Assembly (NCBI GenBank): GCA_020465985.1
Contig: JAANYP010000404.1
Location: forward strand, 65,484 to 129,483
Direction: 5' to 3'
Source: Centrapalus pauciflorus
Lineage: Eukaryota; Streptophyta; Magnoliopsida; Asterales; Asteraceae
Length of the DNA: 64,000 nucleotides
Made by a program: the position numbers and the translations under genes
Part shown: positions 1 to 11,074 of the stretch, one piece after another
Numbering within the stretch: the stretch's first letter is position 1
How the letters are laid out: each line of letters starts with the position of its first letter
The notes under the pieces: model-generated
Told to the model about the DNA's origin: nothing
Seen by the model: the letters and a program-made list of their open reading frames with translations, nothing else
The model's database searches: none

Positions 1-839
1 TCAAGCTCGTGGATGGAAATGGAATGAGGAGAAACGAATGCAGAAGCATAGGAAGAAGCAAGAAGCATCTCAGAAGAAAAGAAGAATACGAAAGAAGAAG
101 AAAGAATCGCCTTTAAGCTTGCTAAATCTTTTGCCCACTCCAAGACAGCAAAGAAAATTTTTTTAACTGTCTACCTTGGAGGTGCAAACAAAAAGAAATC
201 TGGAAAGCTTCTTTTGCTTTTGTTGCTATGCTAGGTATCACGGAGAAGAAACGGCAGGGTGAGAAAAACGCACAGTGGTGCCAGGTCTCTGTGACCACGA
301 CCAAGTACCCTCTGCCATAGCCAAATCACTTTGCCACTTGGCTAGAGAAAGAAAGATATACCGGAAGAGAACATAGAATCCTGTGTTGCTTACTAGAAGG
401 CTGCCGGAAGCCAATTGTCAAAGCTGTTCCCATTTCAGAAAAGACACACAGGGAAAGCTTCAGACTCACCAGGCTGGGGTTGAAACAGGTCCCTGATGAT
501 GAATGGAATCTACGGCTCACTGATGATGTTGCCGGATTCAGATGGGATACCAGGAATGGGTGGAACTGGTAGTTGCCCTGAGCCGTCTACAGTCAGAACG
601 CTCTAGACTATCAGGGCATTACATCAAGAGGCGATGAGGAGACGTGAAATGCTTTTGATTTAAGTAGGAGAGTCAGTTAGGGCTAGTGAGCTCAGGCCAT
701 CGATCAGAGTAAGAGAGGGTGTCGCTGCTGACATACCCCAAAATAAAGGCCAGAATGACAATCGCAAGGCTACAGGAGCTGGACGAACTCCTTATTATGT
801 GGAACAAGGAGATTATGCGAATGGGGAAATTTAAAGGAG

Positions 840-1124
840 TTGCCACAGCTGCCTGAAGGAGTTGAATTTGAACGTGGCCAAAGTGTGAAAGAGCTGAGTA
901 GGGGCCATTTTTTGGTCGATCCCTTATCTCAGCAGAAGAAAGTTTTCAAAGAGCTTCAGACCACACAAAGTTGGTTTATAGCAGCTTGCCAGCCTTCAGA
1001 ATTGCCTACTCCTTCAGACATCCAGCTAATGGACGAGCACCATTGGGAGTCTAAACGGTTTTTATGCAAGGGCGGTGAGCTCACTATCAACCTTTATGTT
1101 TCTAGAGTTGAAATGAAGAGTTGA
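840..1124 (+). pseudogene. C-terminal fragment of an unrecognised ORF in element A
   Basis: An open frame of 94 residues starts at ATG 840, but no function is recognised. It has no zinc finger, protease, integrase or RT motif. It sits about 480 bp upstream of the polypurine tract of element A, where an extra ORF downstream of RNase H would end. The preceding ATG-less frame around 750-835 reads leucine/isoleucine-rich and stops, so the original ORF is probably broken here. It could equally be a chance frame. Confidence 0.25.
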
Positions 1125-1331
1125 AAATGACGAAAAGAAATGGAAGACGAAGAATACAAGGGAAGACACTTGAAAGGATAATAAGAAGAAGAGAAGATCA
1201 AAGAAGGGATTTTGCCACCTCCATTGTAATGAAGTCCACCATCTACCATCTGGGTAGGTGAAGAATGGAAGCTGTCCATCAGTTGGACAGGCTTGCCATT
1301 ATCTGCTCCCAACTCAAACAGTCCAAACATC

Positions 1332-1447
1332 CTGTACATTAGTTGTACATCCTGTACATTAGTTGTACATTATTACATAAGTTGTAATTTTTGCTTTTAC
1401 ATTAGTTGTAAAATACATTAGTACATTAGTTGTATTCTTGTAAGAAC
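1332..1447 (+). repeat. TACATTAGTTGTA motif array in element A
   Basis: About six degenerate copies of the near-palindromic motif TACATTAGTTGTA lie between the last open frame and the polypurine tract. The first two copies form a perfect tandem (CTGTACATTAGTTGTACAT repeated); later copies are spaced more loosely and partly truncated. Other LTR families in this window also carry family-specific short motif arrays in untranslated parts. Confidence 0.75.
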
Positions 1448-1594
1448 ATGTGTTGTTCTAATGTAGTCAAGAATCAGTGTATATATAAACTGATCTTTTA
1501 CTTTACTGTAATGTTGTAATTTTATTTCAGCAAATGTACTGTAAAAATATATAGTGATTTTTGATAAGACCAGCTTGGACTGGTTATTGCAAAT

Positions 1595-1604
1595 AGGGGG
1601 AGAT
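1595..1604 (+). promoter_or_regulatory. Polypurine tract of element A
   Basis: The run AGGGGGAGAT directly precedes the TGTTAGG start of the LTR. In LTR retrotransposons this primes plus-strand DNA synthesis. The same AGGGGGAGAT|TGTT arrangement marks the 3' LTRs of elements B, E and F here. Confidence 0.85.
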
Positions 1605-2729
1605 TGTTAGGCACAAAAAGGCCTCAGTCAAACCTTGTTTTCTAACATCTCTAATAATCAAACTGTTGATGCATTTGAAGGGTTGAATTTAAGGCCTGTT
1701 ATATGCCGTTATTGAACACCTGAACAATGATTTGCAATCTCAGTCTAAAGCTGTTCTATTATGTTGCCCTGTGTTTGCAACTAAGACAGTTTGTCCAAGC
1801 TGCCTCTGTCTGGCTGAACAGGCCCTGGACATAAACTGTCTACGCTGCTCTACACTGTTGAGCAGCTTGGGCAATTTTAAAGTGTTCTGTTCTTTGTGAA
1901 CCAGAACCTGTTCTTTGTGAACAGGCTAAACACTTTATGGAATATGTTTCCAAGTCATCATGTATTGTTTTTTACTACAAGATCAGTTTACAAAGTCGAA
2001 GACAAAGTGGAAAACAGAACTGCTCAGCCTGCCCACGCTGTTCTGTAACATGAAGACAAAAGGTTATTTGAAAAAGGGTGACAGACCTTTTTCTTATATC
2101 AAAATAGGCCTTTACAAGGAAGAAAGACGCAAAGTTGACATTCCTAAATTAGTTAAAGGCAATGCAACAGTAGACAAAGTAAAAAGACAAAAGTTCTGCA
2201 CATATGAAGACAAGTCTGCTTTTCAGAAAAGTGAAGAAAAGGTTATGTTGTCTTTTCAACAAGGCTTCTCCTTTTCCGTCCAATGAAGATGTTTCTCTTA
2301 GATCCTCTAGGTGAGTATAAAAGGAAGCTTCTAAGGACAGAAAGAAGTGTGAAGAAAGCTAAGTGCTGAAACCCAAGAGTGAACGTGCAAGTGTGATTTT
2401 CATGCATGCAAACCTTCTGTGTAAACCAGCATCTGTGTGTATAAGCTGTTTTACATAAGCCGTTCCTTTAAGTCTTGTAAACACAGTGAGTGCTTCTTAG
2501 TGAGTGTATTCATTGTATACTAGTTTGAGTCTGTCTTAGACTAGTAAGCATATTGTTGTATCTGTCATCTCAGCTTGAACTATTCCGCATTCAAGCTTGT
2601 TTGTAATTAACAAATTGTTGATAATACATACAAACATTGAGAAAAGAGTGTCTAGTTTTTTAAATTGCTGTATTCACCCCCCCTCTACAGCTTATAACTA
2701 TATACTTTGGGAACCTCTCGGGACCTACA
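1605..2729 (+). repeat. 3' LTR of copia element A
   Basis: The LTR starts TGTTAGGC right after the polypurine tract and ends ...GGACCTACA, after which the frame of a different element's RT/RNase H begins. Length is 1125 bp. It contains a 20-bp tandem (TGTTCTTTGTGAAC, about 1886-1925). The 108-residue frame at 1960-2286 lies inside the LTR and is probably not a gene. The cytosine-rich ...TTCACCCCCCCTCTAC near 2680 is typical of the U5 end of plant copia LTRs. The partner LTR and target-site duplication are outside the window. Confidence 0.8.
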
Positions 2730-3329
2730 ATGTTTGTTACATGTGTTTATGCTAGATATCAGGCTAATCCAAAAGAATCACATTTGGCTGCTGCCAAAAG
2801 AATCTTAAGATTAAAGGGAACAATAAACCTTGATTTGTGGTATCCCCGAGAATCATCATTCAATTTAACTGCCTTTTCTGATGCTGATCACGCAGGTGAT
2901 AAAATGGACAGAAAAAGCACATCAGGAGCAGTTCAATTTTTAGGTGACAAACCCGTCTGCTGGTCATCCAACAAACAACACTGTGTTTCACTATCCACAG
3001 CTGAAGCTGAATATGTTGCAGTATCATCGTGCTGTTCTCAAGTGTTGTGGATGAAGAGCCAACTCAGAGACTACGCGTTTACACCACAGAAGATTCCAAT
3101 CTATTGTGATTCTCAAAGTGCAATAGCCATAGCATCTAATCCAGTGCAACACTCAAAAACCAAACACATCGACATCCGGTATCATTTTATTAAGGATCAT
3201 GTAGAAAATGGTAATATAGAATTATATTTTGTACCTACTGAATATCAATTAGCTGACTTGTTTACCAAAGCAATAGATGAAAAACGTTTTAATTTTTTGG
3301 TATACAAGTTGGGTATGTTGAATCGTTAG
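2730..3329 (+). pseudogene. Copia RT end and RNase H, element B2
   Basis: The 199-residue frame covers the end of reverse transcriptase and the whole RNase H of a Ty1/copia polyprotein. Visible motifs are SDADHAG, STAEAEYVA and CDSQSAIAI, which hold the acidic RNase H residues, then KHIDIRYHFI and the LADLFTK region that closes copia pol. It ends at TAG 3327-3329, the natural pol stop also found in element B. One residue is missing in the RYLKG motif (reads RLKG). The 5' part is cut off by element A. Its RNase H is better preserved than that of B. Confidence 0.9.
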
Positions 3330-3465
3330 ATTTAAACATTCAATAGTTACAAATTATAATTTTTAAATATACATTTTTTATCTTGATTTAGATTTTGATG
3401 TTAAACTCATGCGAATTTCAAGTTTAAATTTTTCGAAGTTTAAAAGATCTGGATTGTCATGTGCA

Positions 3466-3600
3466 GGGGGAGCAGAAAGATATTTTATCTGATTCTAAGA
3501 AAATCTGATAATTTTTTATCTGATTTTTGTAGGGGGAGCAGACATTTATAATGATATATACATCTGAGGGGGAGCTTAACTGCAAACATAAAAGGGGGAG
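3466..3600 (+). repeat. Four GGGGGAGC purine tracts after RNase H
   Basis: GGGGGAGC appears at 3466, 3532, 3568 and 3594, within 135 bp just 3' of the pol stop. The motif closely resembles the polypurine tract beside the 3' LTR of the same family (AAAAGGGGGAGAT). Element B holds an equivalent cluster at about 36352-36482. The tracts may be relics of the 3' end of an ancestor that lacked the downstream ORF, or extra plus-strand primers. Confidence 0.8.
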
Positions 3601-3843
3601 CAACTTTTTTTTACTTAATTTTCTTTTAGTTAAATTTTTTTATAAATTTCTTTTAGTTAAAAAAATTTTTTGTTTGTTTTGTTAAATTTTTTTTGTTTTG
3701 TTGTTCAATTTTTTTTGTTGGAGTTAAATTCTTTTTAGTGGCTGTAATTTTTTTTAAGTGAAATGGGCTTATTAACAAACATCAAATTTTTTCTGAGAAT
3801 AAGTGGGCCGGATGAAGTTTAATTTGAATTTTGAAATTTCAAC

Positions 3844-3850
3844 TATAAAG
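3844..3850 (+). promoter_or_regulatory. TATA-like box upstream of the downstream ORF, B2
   Basis: TATAAAG lies about 155 bp before a consensus splice donor and is followed by a pyrimidine-rich stretch resembling a plant 5' UTR. Element B has TATAAAT at the equivalent place (36698). Conservation of the TATA, UTR, donor, intron and acceptor order in two copies suggests an internal promoter; no transcription evidence is available from sequence alone. Confidence 0.4.
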
Positions 3851-3999
3851 TTGGAATTCAAAATTCAAGTTCACTTTTTCACAAATCTTGGCACTGTTCA
3901 ATTTCTTCAACCGACTCTCTTCCTTCTCATTTTCTTCATCACGAAGTAACATCAGAAAATCGAAGAAATCAGATTTTTTCACCATTTGAGTTGAAAATT

Positions 4000-5336
4000 G
4001 TAAGTTCATTACATAGTTTTATGTATTGTTTTCAGTTTATATGTTCAATGTTTAGGTTTTGTATTTGAATACTCAGAAAGTTTTGTGTTTTCGTTGAACA
4101 TCAATATGTGTTCATGGGTTTTTATGATTTGCTGTTGTTAAACTGAAAGTAAATGTGTGTTTGCCGGCGGATTACCATCATGAACTTGAATATCAAATTT
4201 CAAGTATCAATTTCAAACACACAAACATAAAATTGAAATTATTGGTTTAAAAACTTTCGAGTTCTTAAACACTGAAAATTGGATTTTTTTTTTTTTGCAA
4301 AGAAATTGTTGTTTCTGAACAAAGTTCAGTAAACAAAAGTTATTTGAAATCAATTTTCGAGTGGGACTCAAGTTTTTAATAAGTGAAAAAGTCCCTGGAT
4401 TAAAATTTTTGAAAATATTAGTGAATGAGGACTTAGAAATATTTTTTCAAAAGTTTCTCGATTAATACTTTAATCGAGAATGTATCAAGTTTCTTGCGAG
4501 TTGACTGTAATATCATTCGAGAAACTTGTCGGTTCATTCGAGTCGAACACTTCTTTTTTCGAGAAAAGGTCATATGTTATTCGAGTTGGGTTGTTTTCAG
4601 GACCTGAAATTTTTTTTCAAAACCACTCGATAACAACAGTCATTCAAGTTCTCTTCGAGTTGGACTCATATATCATTCGAGTTCATTCAAGTTCTCTTCG
4701 AGTTGAACTCATATATCATTCGAGTCCACTCATCTATCACTCGAGTTGAACTTATCGCTAGTTCGAGAAAATCTGTTTGATGATCGAGTTGGGTAGTGAA
4801 AAGGACTTAGGAATTTTTCATTCAAAGTCCTGATATTTACTTTCATTCGAGAAAACTTTCAAGCTTCATTCGAGTTGAGTTGTAAGTACTTCGAGGACAC
4901 ATCAGTTTTGATAGAGTTTGTCACAAGTAGTATTCGAGTTGGTAGTTAGATACATTCGAGAAAAGTCTTCATCATTCGAGTTCTATACTTGTGTTTATCG
5001 AGTTGAGTCATTCACTGTTCGAGAAAATTTACCTTTCATCCGAGTTTCATACTCAACTTTGTTCCAAAAGTTTCTAAGTGTTGGGATTTTAAATTTTTAA
5101 GAAAACTTTGACATTTTTCGAGAAATTTTTTAAAATCTGTGTTTTTCTAACATTGGTTTCTGAAAGATTGACTTTGGAATCCAAACAACAATATTTTAAT
5201 ATTATTGTCTGGAATCTTAATGCTTTAAACAAAAAAACATATATTTTTCTAATTTTTAGCAATATGTTTTATTTTTCTATGTGAAGGATTTCATTTGATT
5301 ATCTGTTGAGTCTAACATGTTTATTACTTTTCATAG
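4000..5336 (+). other. Predicted leader intron with TCGAG array, B2
   Basis: A donor (AATT|GTAAGTTC) at 4000 and an acceptor (TTTTCATAG|GTTTC) at 5336 delimit a 1337-bp intron, with a CTAAC branch-like site shortly before the acceptor. The start codon of the downstream ORF follows 7 bases after the acceptor. From about 4450 to 5045 the intron is filled with irregularly spaced copies of ATTCGAGTT and related words. The equivalent intron in element B is at 36835-38138. Small frames inside (4480-4749, 4918-5100) are just readings of the repeat. Confidence 0.6.
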
Positions 5337-5343
5337 GTTTCAA

Positions 5344-8300
5344 ATGGCATCACAAGCTCAATCCCAACCCTCAAACTCCTCTGATTCACATTCATCATCA
5401 AATCACACCCTTGTCTCTAAGCCAGTTAAATCCGCATCAGTCACCCGACCTTCACCTTCCACCCTCATACCAGATAACCAACTTGTCAAACCAAAATACT
5501 GCTTACCATTTCGTGATAACAACCATCACCTTGACACCAAAGTCATAAAAGTAACCACCTGATTATTGTAGACATTCTAAAAGGTCATCCTTTAGGATAT
5601 CTTCTACAATACAAACCCTCGATTCCTCAGCTCTATCTTCAACAGTTCTAGCATACTGTGAAAATTGTTCCAGCTGATGGTAACCATCATTTTAAGGTAA
5701 CCATAGATCAGTTCAAAACAAACATTACCCTATCCAGATTGAGGCATAATCTGTTTCTGCCTCGTCGAATCAATACAGTGAATTTCCCAGAGTTAGCTGA
5801 TTTTGAAGATTTCGTTTCAGACGATGAATTAGTACATGATCTAATATATCTGGGGTATTCAAAACATTACCAAAGAGTTCTAAGTTCCATAGTAACGGGC
5901 TTAATGGCGAATGGTATACACTTTTTGGCATCATCAACCGGTGCATGACGTCAAAGCACACGGGGATTGATAGATGTAGCATACACTATCTAAGAATATT
6001 TCATGGAATTGCGTTCAACAAGCATTACGACTACGCGCAATGTATCTGGGAGGATCTAAAGGAAGTTGTGCTAGCAAATACGACGAATAGATCAAGAAAA
6101 GTTGTCCCTCTTCAACGGTTCATCCAAATTCTGATTAGAGGCATATTAAGGGGCAATGAAAATATTCCGAAACGATCCAATTCTCAACGATGCCCAGATT
6201 ATGTCATGATGAGCTTACATGAGGTACCGCATTCACCATACGCCAACATAATGCCAATTCCTGAAACATTGTTAAAGTATGCTGATCCAGAAAGTGAGAA
6301 TGTGAGGCTGTATCGTATAGATCACACTCATATAGAGACCCAAGAATCGGGTTCTCTTAAGCAAGGAGTTGTAGGAGAGGAGGAACTTCAACATGGAGCA
6401 GAAGTTCAAGTGAGGGGTGGTGAGGGAGAAGCTAGCATCTCTGACTCTGAAAGAACACTATCTAATATTCATGAAGGAGCTGAGGAAGGAGAGGATGAGG
6501 ATGATGATGATGATGGAGGAAATGATCATAATGAAGGAGGTGCAGGGTTGAGTGATATAGTAGAAATTGCTAGGCAGAGTGTGAGGAATGTACCCAGCCC
6601 AGAAAGCCGGGATCGAACCACATTTGCTGTTAGCTCCCAACAGGGAGTTAGCATTGAACCAGTCAGCATCCCACTGACGCCTGCACACCCCACCGGCCAC
6701 TCAGTCTCCTCCCAACAGGAGACTGTTTCTATTGTTCACCGGGATGAACCATATATGCTATCCGAAAATCCTTTAGATTTGATGGATATTGAAACAAGTA
6801 CACATTTGCCCGAGTGTACGACTTCTTTTGATGCACAAAGTCTAGAACTGATACACATTAGGACACTTGAGTCTACTTCATGTGTTGAAGTAAGTGCAGC
6901 TGAACTGCATGTCACTGCCGGAACAACCTCAGTAATGGAAGCATTTGTTGCTCCGTCACTTGCAGAGGTTGGAAGTCCAGTCAGAGCTACATCACTGCCA
7001 ACTCTGAGCACTAGCCACGTAGATGTTCTTTATACAAGTTCAACTGTCGTGACAACTGGAAGTCTACGTGACCCAGTGGTTACTCTTTCCCCTTTTGTTA
7101 CCGAATCAACTTTAAATCAAGCTTTGAATGTCGTAGTTGCAGGAGTGAACAATCACTTGACGGCTCAACTATCCGAAGTCATGTCTCAGATGACATATAT
7201 CCACAAGTTCTTAGAGGGCAAATCTGTAGCAGAAGAAACTATGAAGCAAACAGATCCAAATCATGCTATAGAAGAGCTAAGAGATTTTGTATTTGAACAG
7301 TTTGATGAGATGCGAGAACGCATGATGGGGTTGAAGAGTACAGTAATCACAGCATTGGGAAATTTGTCTGAACGAGTATCAGCCGTTGAACAAACATGTA
7401 AGGCTTAAGCTTCAGCTTCAAAAAGAAAACATGACGAGCATGATGAAGACTCCGATGATGCTCCTCATGAGGGGGAGAAGAGGAGGAAGCTTTATGAGCC
7501 AGGACCTGGATTATTGATGATCACATATCCTGAGAAAGAGGCTGAAATACAAGAGAAAGGAGAAGCTAGAAGCTCAAAGGGACCTGCTGATGTTCAGAGC
7601 GAGCTGGGATTGATTCTTCATGAAGATGTTCCAGTTCTTTTAAGCATTCAGTCAGAAATTTACAATTTTGAGGAGTATAATGATGCTGATGATGACATCC
7701 AAGAGCAGATATTGTTGATTCAAAGAAAAGAGAAAGAAGTAGAGAAAGAAGTTGAGATTGAATTATCAGATGATGATGACATGTTTGTCTTAAACGATAA
7801 ATTTGTTCAAGCTGATAGAATTGAAGAAGAGGAAGAATTGGTTCAGGAAATTTTGAAAGATTCTATACCAACACTGACGGTTGAAAAGCCTGAGGTTACT
7901 GTTCAGGTGAAAGAAGAGGTTGAAGAATTTCTGATGTCCACAAGAGGTGATTGTGTTAAATAAAGTTAAAGTAATGGAAAGGTTCTTTAATGAATACATC
8001 CTGGCTAACGAATCAGAAAAGCAACATAGATTAAGATTTGAAGCTCAGCAGGTAGTTCAAAGGGAAATTAGAGATATGCTTACTTTGCTCAACAAAGATT
8101 AAATTAGTAAGAAGAAGGTTAAAGCATTAAAGTTATCTGCAAAACAAACAGCCGAGTATATCAAGAAAAGGAATAAACTTCCATATCTTGAAGATTACTT
8201 GGAGAAAAGAATATTCTGCAAGAAGCAAGCTCCCTGTACGTTTTTGAAACTGTTCAGAGTTCTGGAGCCAAATAAGCCGAACCTTTTGAATTATGTGTGT

Positions 8301-8660
8301 TTCTTGCGGAATAAAACTCAACCAGTTGATAAAGTAAAAAGTGAATTTAGGATAGCTGATTTAATCAAGATTGAAAAAAATCGTTTTGTTCAGATCTTCT
8401 ATCCTACCTTTACTGTGTCAAGGGATGATGGAAACACCTATTCATTCACCGAAGCTGACATGTTCAATATGCATCTGGTAGATGTTGAAGACTTATTTGA
8501 TGAGTTGTGCCGCAATAAGAGGAACGAATACTGTAGATTTGCACTCAAGACAATTTTTCACTTCATGCATACCAAACTGGTATTAATGTCTGTGTAAGAT
8601 CTACAGATTTGGAGTCAAAAGAGGAATGAGGAAGATAAATATTACAGCTCCAAATCAAGT
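5344..8660 (+). pseudogene. Downstream ORF of copia element B2
   Basis: This is the extra ORF that follows RNase H in this family. Start ATG 5344 is chosen because it follows the predicted splice acceptor and aligns with ATG 38146 of element B. A one-base loss near 5560 shifts the frame; the main body is the 487-residue frame 5945-7408, and pieces continue at 7514-7963, 8199-8597 and on to about 8660. The N-terminal third has a conserved globular part (HPLGYLLQYKPSIPQLYL, then an HTGIDRCSIHYLRIFHG motif). The middle is acidic and Ser/Thr-rich. After the in-frame TAA at 7406 comes a KRKHDE...EKRRK stretch resembling a bipartite NLS, then a Glu-rich region. I associate this ORF type with asterid copia elements; its function is unknown. 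Confidence 0.75.
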
Positions 8661-8679
8661 TATAAAGTTTGCAGGAGAT

Positions 8680-9611
8680 CTGAATACCTCCGCGGGCCGG
8701 TGTCATAGCGGAGCTGATTATTCGTCTTATTGGAGAAACGTCTCTGTTGTAGACGATTAGTCCATAAGGCTATCTGTTCTTGAATTGCCGCTTCTTCTTC
8801 ATCTAAAATCTCACACCGAGGAGAAACATATCGGCATTGTGATGATGATGATCCTTGAGTATAGGATGCAGTAGGGAGGTTCTTGTTGAATATCAGGGCC
8901 ATAGAATCAGTTGGTTTAATGCCCGTGTTGGCAGATAGTAACAGGGATGCTAACTGATTGGCCATCTGCTTCTGATGGTCTACGTCACCTTATACTTTTT
9001 CAATTCCTTAAAAACCACATTGATAGACACATTAGGGATGTCCAACACTCTTCTCATTGCTCGGCATGCGACTCGCCATTCAGGGGCTAAGGCAGCAAAG
9101 AACTGGATGTTGATGTCATCCTTGTCTTTCTTAATGTGCAGTTTGTTGAGTTTGTTTAGAACTGCACAGAATCTGGTGAACATCGCCTGTAGTGACTCCC
9201 CGTCTTTGGCTCTAAACTCGGTGAACTTAGCCTTTTCCTCCTCAATCTTTGCTCTGTCGTCTAAGTCGGCCCCCAGCATCTGAACCTCTAGTTCATCCCA
9301 CATTTCCTTGGCAGACATCTTACTGTTTACACCGACAAGGATATCAGTGGGCAGGGCTTGATAAATCAGATATTCAGCCCGTTTGTCAGCATGTTGTCTG
9401 TCTCGCTCTGCCTCATTTGCAGGTTCACGTTCCACTTTAGATGCGAGAACAGGTGGATCAGCTTCGGGTATTGCAGCAATTTCTCGATAATAGATAATTG
9501 GGCCTTCAGAAATAGATTGTAGCATAAGGTCGCCATTTGGTTGAATACCGACAAATTTTAGAAAACAGGTGGTCTATTCTCAGATCCTAGGAGAAGGTCC
9601 TCTCGAGACAT
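8680..9611 (-). pseudogene. Copia gag (element D), broken
   Basis: Gag of the UBN2-type copia family. The start is probably ATG 9611 (MSRED...), which matches the SENRPP-type opening of copia gag; shortly after it a deletion and stop disrupt the frame. The frame 9525-8980 carries the core, with AKEMWDELEVQM and FRAKDGESLQAMFTRF motifs that match those in element C gag (KAMWDEVAHQM, FKARDGETLESTYNRF). A frameshift near 8985 leads into 8965-8660, which ends at NKTNNQLRYDTGP, again matching element C (KKTNNNLRYETGP). The CCHC zinc knuckle expected next is missing because the element is truncated. Confidence 0.85.
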
Positions 9612-9654
9612 GATATATGGTGCTGATATGAAAGAATGAGATCTTGAAGGTGGA

Positions 9655-10140
9655 AACTGGATTCGGATTAGCTGAACTTCGGATGAACAGTACTGCGGAT
9701 GGTACGAAGTTCGGATCAACTGTTGACTTCGGATAGGGCAAAGTTCGGAAGAACATTATTTCGGATGGGGCGGAGTTCGGATGAACAGTGAAGATATGGA
9801 CGGACCGAATTCTGTTGGACCAGGATTTGATAGACCGAATTTCGGATGGGCCGAATTCGAATGAACAGTAAGGATTTCGGATTTACACTTTGAAAAATTT
9901 TTAAATGGAAAGACTGAATTCGGATTGGGAGCGAAGTTCGGATGGTCCGAAATGAAATTACAAATGAAAGCACAAGTTAATTTAAGTGTTCTAAAATTAC
10001 TTGATCAGAACTTCGGGTAGGCCGAAGTTCGGATTGGTCCGAAGTGAGGTCCGAATTTGGGAAAAAATATGGTCTGAAGTGCACCTAAATGTGGTCCGAA
10101 GTGGACCGAACCATGGTCCGAAATGGTCCGAAAAGCAACA
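9655..10140 (-). repeat. TTCGGATG-type motif array, leader of element D
   Basis: Between the PBS and gag lie about 25 degenerate copies of words such as TTCGGATGG, GGTCCGAA and CCGAAGTTCGGA. CCGAA and TTCGG occur in both orientations, so many neighbouring words can pair as short palindromes. It occupies the same place as the TCGAG array of B and E and the GGTTTCGGTA array of C. The 85-residue frame at 9716-9973 reads through the repeat and is not a credible gene. Confidence 0.85.
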
Positions 10141-10531
10141 GTTATGAATTTTTCAGAATATTTCCAGAATTAAAACTAGCAGATTTTGACCTAAAAATAA
10201 TTTCTAAATGATTGGAAAATTATTTTAAACACTTTTAAGTACTGAAAATATATCAAAAACACCTAAAAATCGTTTAAAAATGGATCAAACCGAAAGGAAA
10301 ACCCATATTTTTTCAAGACTTAAAATCAGATTTAAATGGGCAGAAACTTGTTATGATTGAACCTAAATAGCTCTAAATCACTATGGGATGAATAGGTGAT
10401 GATTACAGGAATAAAAAACACGAACACAGAAAGATTTAAGGAGAATAAAGATCAAACCGTGGGTTTTTAAGATGAACAACGAAGAACATGTGCAGAATCC
10501 GAAGAATGAAGTTGAAATCCACCTCCTGAGC

Positions 10532-10543
10532 TCTGATACCAAT
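10532..10543 (-). promoter_or_regulatory. Primer binding site, element D
   Basis: Read on the minus strand the sequence is ATTGGTATCAGAGC directly after the LTR end ...TTAACA. It is complementary to the 3' end of plant initiator-methionine tRNA, the usual primer of plant copia elements. Confidence 0.9.
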
Positions 10544-11074
10544 TGTTAATATTGATTACCAATATAATCAGCACTCGATTTTGTATATATCACTCAAACA
10601 TTCACACAAATAGAATATAGAAACTCAATAATTGAGGAATGATGAAGAATAGAGACAAAGAGAATGTTTTTCTCCAAAGAATATGTGGCGGCTGTAAATG
10701 TCCGCGTATTCTCAATAATGTCAACTTCTACTTTTACACAAAACCCTAGGTCCTTAAATACCTAGGAGAATAAAAGCAACTATCAAAGAATTACACTTTG
10801 ACCCCCTGAACTTTAATAACAAAAAAGCTAATTAAACTAAGACTAGAAATAAATTACAAGTAAACAAACTAGAAATATTTATTACAAAATAAACCCACAA
10901 GATCGAAATTAAATATCTAACAATTCAACAGTAGACACACACACCTATTTATATACACAATACAACTATTACGTATTTACAAAACACACCCTATACTATT
11001 GAATATTTAAAATATTGACCCTGAACATTTACACTATAATTGTTTTCATCTCTATTTAATATTTATTCCTAACA
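10544..11074 (-). repeat. LTR of copia element D
   Basis: The 531-bp LTR reads TGTTAGGAATAAATATT... at its start (11074) and ...AATATTAACA at its end (10544) on the minus strand. It is bounded by a PBS on its downstream side and by a polypurine tract (CTAAGGGGGAGAT) on its upstream side. Confidence 0.85.

Larger units (their letters stand above)
1..1604 (+). mobile_element. Copia element A, 3' end of internal region
   Basis: This stretch ends in a polypurine tract directly followed by a TGTTAG LTR start, so it is the 3' internal part of a plus-strand LTR retrotransposon whose remainder lies outside the window. Only broken reading frames are seen: a very basic, Lys/Arg-rich frame at about 2-172 and a 94-residue frame at 840-1124. 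By position these would belong to the region downstream of RNase H, which in the other copia elements here carries an extra ORF. I see no reverse transcriptase, integrase or gag motif. Assignment rests on the PPT-LTR junction, not on protein similarity. Confidence 0.6.
2730..8670 (+). mobile_element. Copia element B2 (B family), 3' part
   Basis: This is a second copy of the family represented by element B (12357-55489). From 5' to 3' it holds the end of RT/RNase H, a spacer with purine-tract repeats, a TATA-like box, a motif-filled intron, and the downstream ORF. Element A is inserted in its RT at 2729/2730, so the rest of B2 may continue upstream of the window. The 3' side stops near 8670, where it meets gag sequence of element D in the opposite strand. 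It has no polypurine tract or LTR of its own, so the end was lost. Confidence 0.85.
8671..11074 (-). mobile_element. Copia element D, 5' part (LTR, PBS, leader, gag)
   Basis: On the minus strand this holds, in order, an LTR (11074-10544), primer binding site, a motif-rich leader and a broken gag. It ends abruptly near 8671 against element B2, with no LTR or target duplication at the junction, so the rest was deleted. The LTR is also preceded by a polypurine tract, as if a second internal region lay upstream of it (see findings). Confidence 0.8.

Noticed and set aside
1960..2286. 108-residue open frame
   Set aside because: Lies wholly inside the LTR of element A, with no motif.
4480..5100. 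Evenly recurring TCGAG words resembling a CRISPR-like array
   Set aside because: Spacers are irregular and short, repeats are degenerate, and the context is a plant retrotransposon intron.
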